Assembly (NCBI GenBank): GCA_035627375.1
Contig: DASPLX010000086.1
Span: 25,359-89,358, forward strand
From: DASPLX01 sp035627375
Lineage (GTDB): Bacteria; Pseudomonadota; Gammaproteobacteria; Burkholderiales; Burkholderiaceae_D
Length of the DNA stretch: 64,000 nt
Reading direction: 5' to 3'
Shown here: in pieces, positions 61,646 to 64,000 of the stretch
How positions within the stretch are numbered: the stretch's first letter is position 1
Layout: every line of letters begins with the position of its first letter
Notes under the pieces: model-generated
Told to the model about the DNA's origin: nothing
The model's input: the letters and a program-made list of their open reading frames with translations, nothing else
The model's database searches: none
Program-made: the position numbers and the translations under genes

Positions 61646-63082
61646 ATGAAAGGCGATTTCACCAGGGATACCTTCGATCCGTTCCAGCACTACACGCGGG
61701 TGCTCATGCAGCAGGGCCGGGTGCAGCTCGATGCGGACTGGAACGAACAGGCGGCGCTGGCGCAGCACTACCTGCAGGCGCTCGCCGCCGATCTCATCGG
61801 CCGCCACGGCGGCCCGAAGGAGCGGGCCGGCTTCGCGGTGCTCACCAATGCGAACGGCTTGACCGACCGCTGGGGCCGCCCGCTGGACCAGGCTAGGATC
61901 GACGCGCTCAATGCCGAGCTGGCCGCCGGCGGCTTCATCATCGGCGGCGGCCGCTATTACGTGACCGGCCTGCTGTGCGAGAGCGACGAACCGACGGCGT
62001 ATTCCGCGCAGGCCGGCTATCCGTTCGACGCCGCGACCGCGCTCGACAAGCTGCGTGACGTGAACGACACGTTTCTGATCTATCTCGACGTGTGGGAGCG
62101 CCACGTGAGCTTCGTCGAAGCGGAAGGTTTGCGCGAAACGGCGCTGGGCGGGCCGGACACGGCGACCCGCGCGCAACGGGTGTGCCAGGTCAAGGTGATG
62201 CTGCCGGTCGACGGCGCGGCCCTGTCGGCGGCCAGCCTCGACAGCCTGCCGCGCATCGGCAAGGCATCGATGCGGGCGCGCGCCAAGCAGCCGGAGATGC
62301 AGGCCGACGCCTGCATCGTCAGTCCGCAGGCGCGCTTCCGCGGCGCCGAGAACCAGCTCTACCGCATCGAGATCCATCGCGGCGGAAGCGCGCGCGCGGC
62401 CGATGCGAGCGCAGGCGGAGCGACCTTCAAATGGTCGCGCGAGAACGGCTCGGTGATCTTCCCGGTGCTCGATATCGGTGACGGCGACGAAGCCGGCACC
62501 ACCATCGTCACGCTCGCCGCACTGGGCCGGGACGACGTCCTCGGCCTGCGGATCGGCGACCGGGTCGAACTGGTCGACGACGACTATACGCTGCAACAGC
62601 GGGCCGATCCGCTGCTCAAGGTGCGCGCCATCGATCGCGACGAGCTGCAAGTGGTGCTGGAAGGCATCCCCGCGCATCCGGTCAGCGACGATCCGGAACG
62701 CCACCCGCTGCTGCGCCGCTGGGACCATGACGGCGATCCCGGCCAGGACACCGACGACGGGGCGCTGCTGGTGCGGCAATCCAACGCCGACTGGATCGAT
62801 CTCGAGGACGGCGTGCAGATACAGTTTCCGGCGACCTACAACGGGCAGGATGCCTACCGCAGCGGCGACTACTGGCTCGTCCCGGCGCGCGCCGCGACGA
62901 TGGATGTCGATTGGCCGCAACACAAGGAAGCCGCCGGCTGGGTGCCGAGCGCGCTGCCGCCGCGCGGCGTGGCGCACGACTATGCGCCGCTGGCGCTGGC
63001 CGCGATCAATGCGCAGGGCCGGCTCGAAGTGAAGCCCAACGGCGATATGCGGCGCTTCTTCGAGGCGCTGGCGAAGGTTTAG
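61646..63082 (+). CDS. DUF6519 eCIS protein, last gene of the operon
   Basis: A 478-residue protein starting MKGDFTRDTFDPFQHYTRVL and MQQGRVQLDADWNEQAALAQ, the hallmark of DUF6519 proteins in injection-system loci. A beta-rich middle (ATFKWSRENGSVIFPVLDIG, VELVDDDYTLQQRADPLLKV) follows. It may be a surface or fibre-like component. Start 61646 has AGGAG upstream, eight bases after the preceding stop. A small hairpin (CCACA-GAAAA-TGTGG, 63090-63104) follows the stop without a U-run. Confidence 0.85.
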   Translation: MKGDFTRDTFDPFQHYTRVLMQQGRVQLDADWNEQAALAQHYLQALAADLIGRHGGPKERAGFAVLTNANGLTDRWGRPLDQARIDALNAELAAGGFIIGGGRYYVTGLLCESDEPTAYSAQAGYPFDAATALDKLRDVNDTFLIYLDVWERHVSFVEAEGLRETALGGPDTATRAQRVCQVKVMLPVDGAALSAASLDSLPRIGKASMRARAKQPEMQADACIVSPQARFRGAENQLYRIEIHRGGSARAADASAGGATFKWSRENGSVIFPVLDIGDGDEAGTTIVTLAALGRDDVLGLRIGDRVELVDDDYTLQQRADPLLKVRAIDRDELQVVLEGIPAHPVSDDPERHPLLRRWDHDGDPGQDTDDGALLVRQSNADWIDLEDGVQIQFPATYNGQDAYRSGDYWLVPARAATMDVDWPQHKEAAGWVPSALPPRGVAHDYAPLALAAINAQGRLEVKPNGDMRRFFEALAKV

Positions 63083-63143
63083 CGGAGTTCCACAGAAAAT
63101 GTGGCATGCTCCCGCGACACGAGACCAGCTCTCACCAAACAGT

Positions 63144-63515
63144 TTAATCTCGCTTGATATTGACTAACTCATGAGGCTTAACCACAGATAGATAAATACG
63201 AATAAAGTTTGCCAATATCGGTTGTAAGGCGCTCTCACTAAAGAGAGTAATGCCACCTAAACCCGCAAAGTCATTGGTGCCCTCTACAACGTATACGGCC
63301 GATATCTTACAAAACGACTTTTTAAGAGATTCGCGTAACACATTGAGACTATTAGCTTCAATAACGCCATTCAACCCGGACTCAATTTTTTCAAAGAACT
63401 CTTGTCGTGTTGTAGCCGAAATACCTATGGTTGCAAAAAATCCAACAATTTCCTCTTCTTTTTCGGTCTTGGCTAGAAAGCATCGTCCTTCAAGCATTAC
63501 CTTATAACATCCCAT
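63144..63515 (-). CDS. AT-rich hypothetical protein in the transferred flank
   Basis: A 123-residue acidic, soluble protein: GCYKVMLEGRCFLAKTEKEE, then ISATTRQEFFEKIESGLNGV and SFCKISAVYVVEGTNDFAGL. Codon use is clearly AT-richer than the eCIS genes, which end 61 bases away. GAGG precedes the ATG. It could be an immunity or defence-type small protein, but I recognise no family. It lies downstream of the truncated gene on the same strand and may share its origin. Confidence 0.55.
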   Translation of the reverse strand: MGCYKVMLEGRCFLAKTEKEEEIVGFFATIGISATTRQEFFEKIESGLNGVIEANSLNVLRESLKKSFCKISAVYVVEGTNDFAGLGGITLFSESALQPILANFIRIYLSVVKPHELVNIKRD

Positions 63516-63613
63516 GCAAACCTCTAAATGAGCCGCCGATAGGGATTGGTCGATTCCTTTGTTAAAAAGGAAATCGAACTTCCGCCCAAATGTAAGTTCA
63601 CTCTTTGTGGCAT

Positions 63614-63859
63614 CTATTCAGGCGAAGTGCCTTCCGCAATTACAGCTAGCGCTTTACGGGTCGCTTCGCGCCCTGCTAAACGAAATGCGCGTGGCGTGGA
63701 CTTTACTTCATCGTCATCGATGTCAGTTATCGTAATCTTCACGTTCGAGATAGCGTAAACGTGAGCTGTAATTAGAACGTCCAGTGCTCCAAAAGCTACG
63801 GATTGAACGTAACTCAAAGTACGTGGATCATCTCCTAATGCGCTTGCATCGACTTGAAA
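63614..63859 (-). pseudogene. Gene cut at its 5' end by an IS66-type element
   Basis: About 81 codons (FQVDASALGDDPRTLSYVQS, ITAHVYAISNVKITITDIDD, FRLAGREATRKALAVIAEG) in AT-rich DNA. The open frame continues past 63860 only through insertion-sequence DNA, and no native start with a ribosome-binding site is seen, so the original N-terminus is missing. Function unknown. A GTG at 63880 inside the IS end could still start a shortened product. Confidence 0.5.
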
Positions 63860-64000
63860 GTAAGCACCTGGGCATCTCACATTGACGCGGGATACATGCG
63901 AGGTTACGCAGCCGGGCTCCAGCGGTGCGGCAAGAGTTCGTCGATGCGGTTGTTCGGCCAGGACGGCAGGCGTTCGAGCACATCCTTCATGTAGGCGAAG
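63860..64000 (-). mobile_element. Right end of an IS66-family insertion sequence
   Basis: The end of an IS66-type transposase gene lies at 63904-64000, and GTAAGCACCTGGGCATCT at 63860 resembles the GTAAG terminal repeat of IS66 elements. The remainder is outside the window. Confidence 0.65.
63904..64000 (-). CDS. IS66-family transposase, last 32 residues
   Basis: The frame reads FAYMKDVLERLPSWPNNRID then ELLPHRWSPAA and a TAA stop. The YxKDVLERLP...R..ELLPHRW pattern is the C-terminal signature of IS66 TnpC transposases. The rest of the gene is beyond the right edge. Confidence 0.85.
   Translation of the reverse strand, partial: FAYMKDVLERLPSWPNNRIDELLPHRWSPAA

Overview
The window is GC-rich DNA from a Gram-negative proteobacterium, most likely a betaproteobacterium of the order Burkholderiales (possibly Oxalobacteraceae). 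Signs of this are the form of the ATP synthase c-subunit, the Crp/Fnr regulator without iron-sulfur cysteines, a periplasmic alpha-2-macroglobulin paired with penicillin-binding protein 1C, and the codon bias. The family-level placement is inference. About 0.8 kb at the right edge is much more AT-rich and ends in an IS66-type insertion sequence, so it looks like transferred DNA.

Positions 1-15,050 hold chromosomal functions in mixed orientation: the start of a CHASE-domain membrane sensor, a small XRE regulator, an orphan atpE, a large PAS/GGDEF/EAL protein of cyclic-di-GMP signalling, a family 5 solute-binding protein, NudC, a frameshifted AraC regulator, a HIT hydrolase, a YihY/BrkB membrane protein, a metallophosphoesterase and a Crp/Fnr regulator. 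Positions 15,268-20,034 hold two M35 (aspzincin) secreted metalloproteases, a free-standing homologue of their N-terminal domain, and RtcB RNA ligase between the two proteases. Positions 20,463-26,783 hold an outer-membrane-type protein, a flavin reductase, a flavodoxin-fold gene fragment, a membrane-anchored tandem SagB-type oxidoreductase, a START-like protein, a MYG1-type protein and a lone CZB-like domain. Positions 26,787-34,641 are a translationally coupled alpha-2-macroglobulin/pbpC pair. They are followed by a 115-bp palindromic element, two small membrane proteins and an unusual fusion of a TolA-like charged helix to an AsmA-like domain.

The main feature is 39,042-63,082: nineteen same-strand genes, mostly joined by 4-bp ATGA overlaps, encoding a contractile injection system of the extracellular (eCIS) type. 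In order they give sheath, tube, a zinc-ribbon T4-type baseplate chaperone, a disordered Pro/Ala-rich protein, a DUF4255 terminator, an AAA+ ATPase, a small protein, two DUF4157 (eCIS core) proteins, a tube-adaptor protein, a LysM-like protein, a hub and an OB-fold spike as separate genes, a PAAR-like tip, gp25, two large gp6/J-like baseplate proteins, a tail-protein-I-like protein and a DUF6519 protein. I see no receptor-binding fibre, no obvious tape measure, and no membrane-anchoring TssJLM-type genes, so an Afp/PVC-like or cell-surface injection particle is more likely than a type VI system. The two DUF4157 proteins share an N-terminal Cys motif and HExxH domain but have unrelated Cys-rich C-termini, as expected of cargo or processing proteins with swappable ends.

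Other points: a 25/29-matched inverted repeat around an otherwise empty stretch (1,545-1,722), a short palindromic element that supplies the stop codon of the gene beside it (34,784-34,898), a 13-codon ORF bridging two eCIS genes by double ATGA overlaps (49,712-49,753), and an apparent IS66 insertion that cut off the 5' end of a gene just beyond the eCIS operon.
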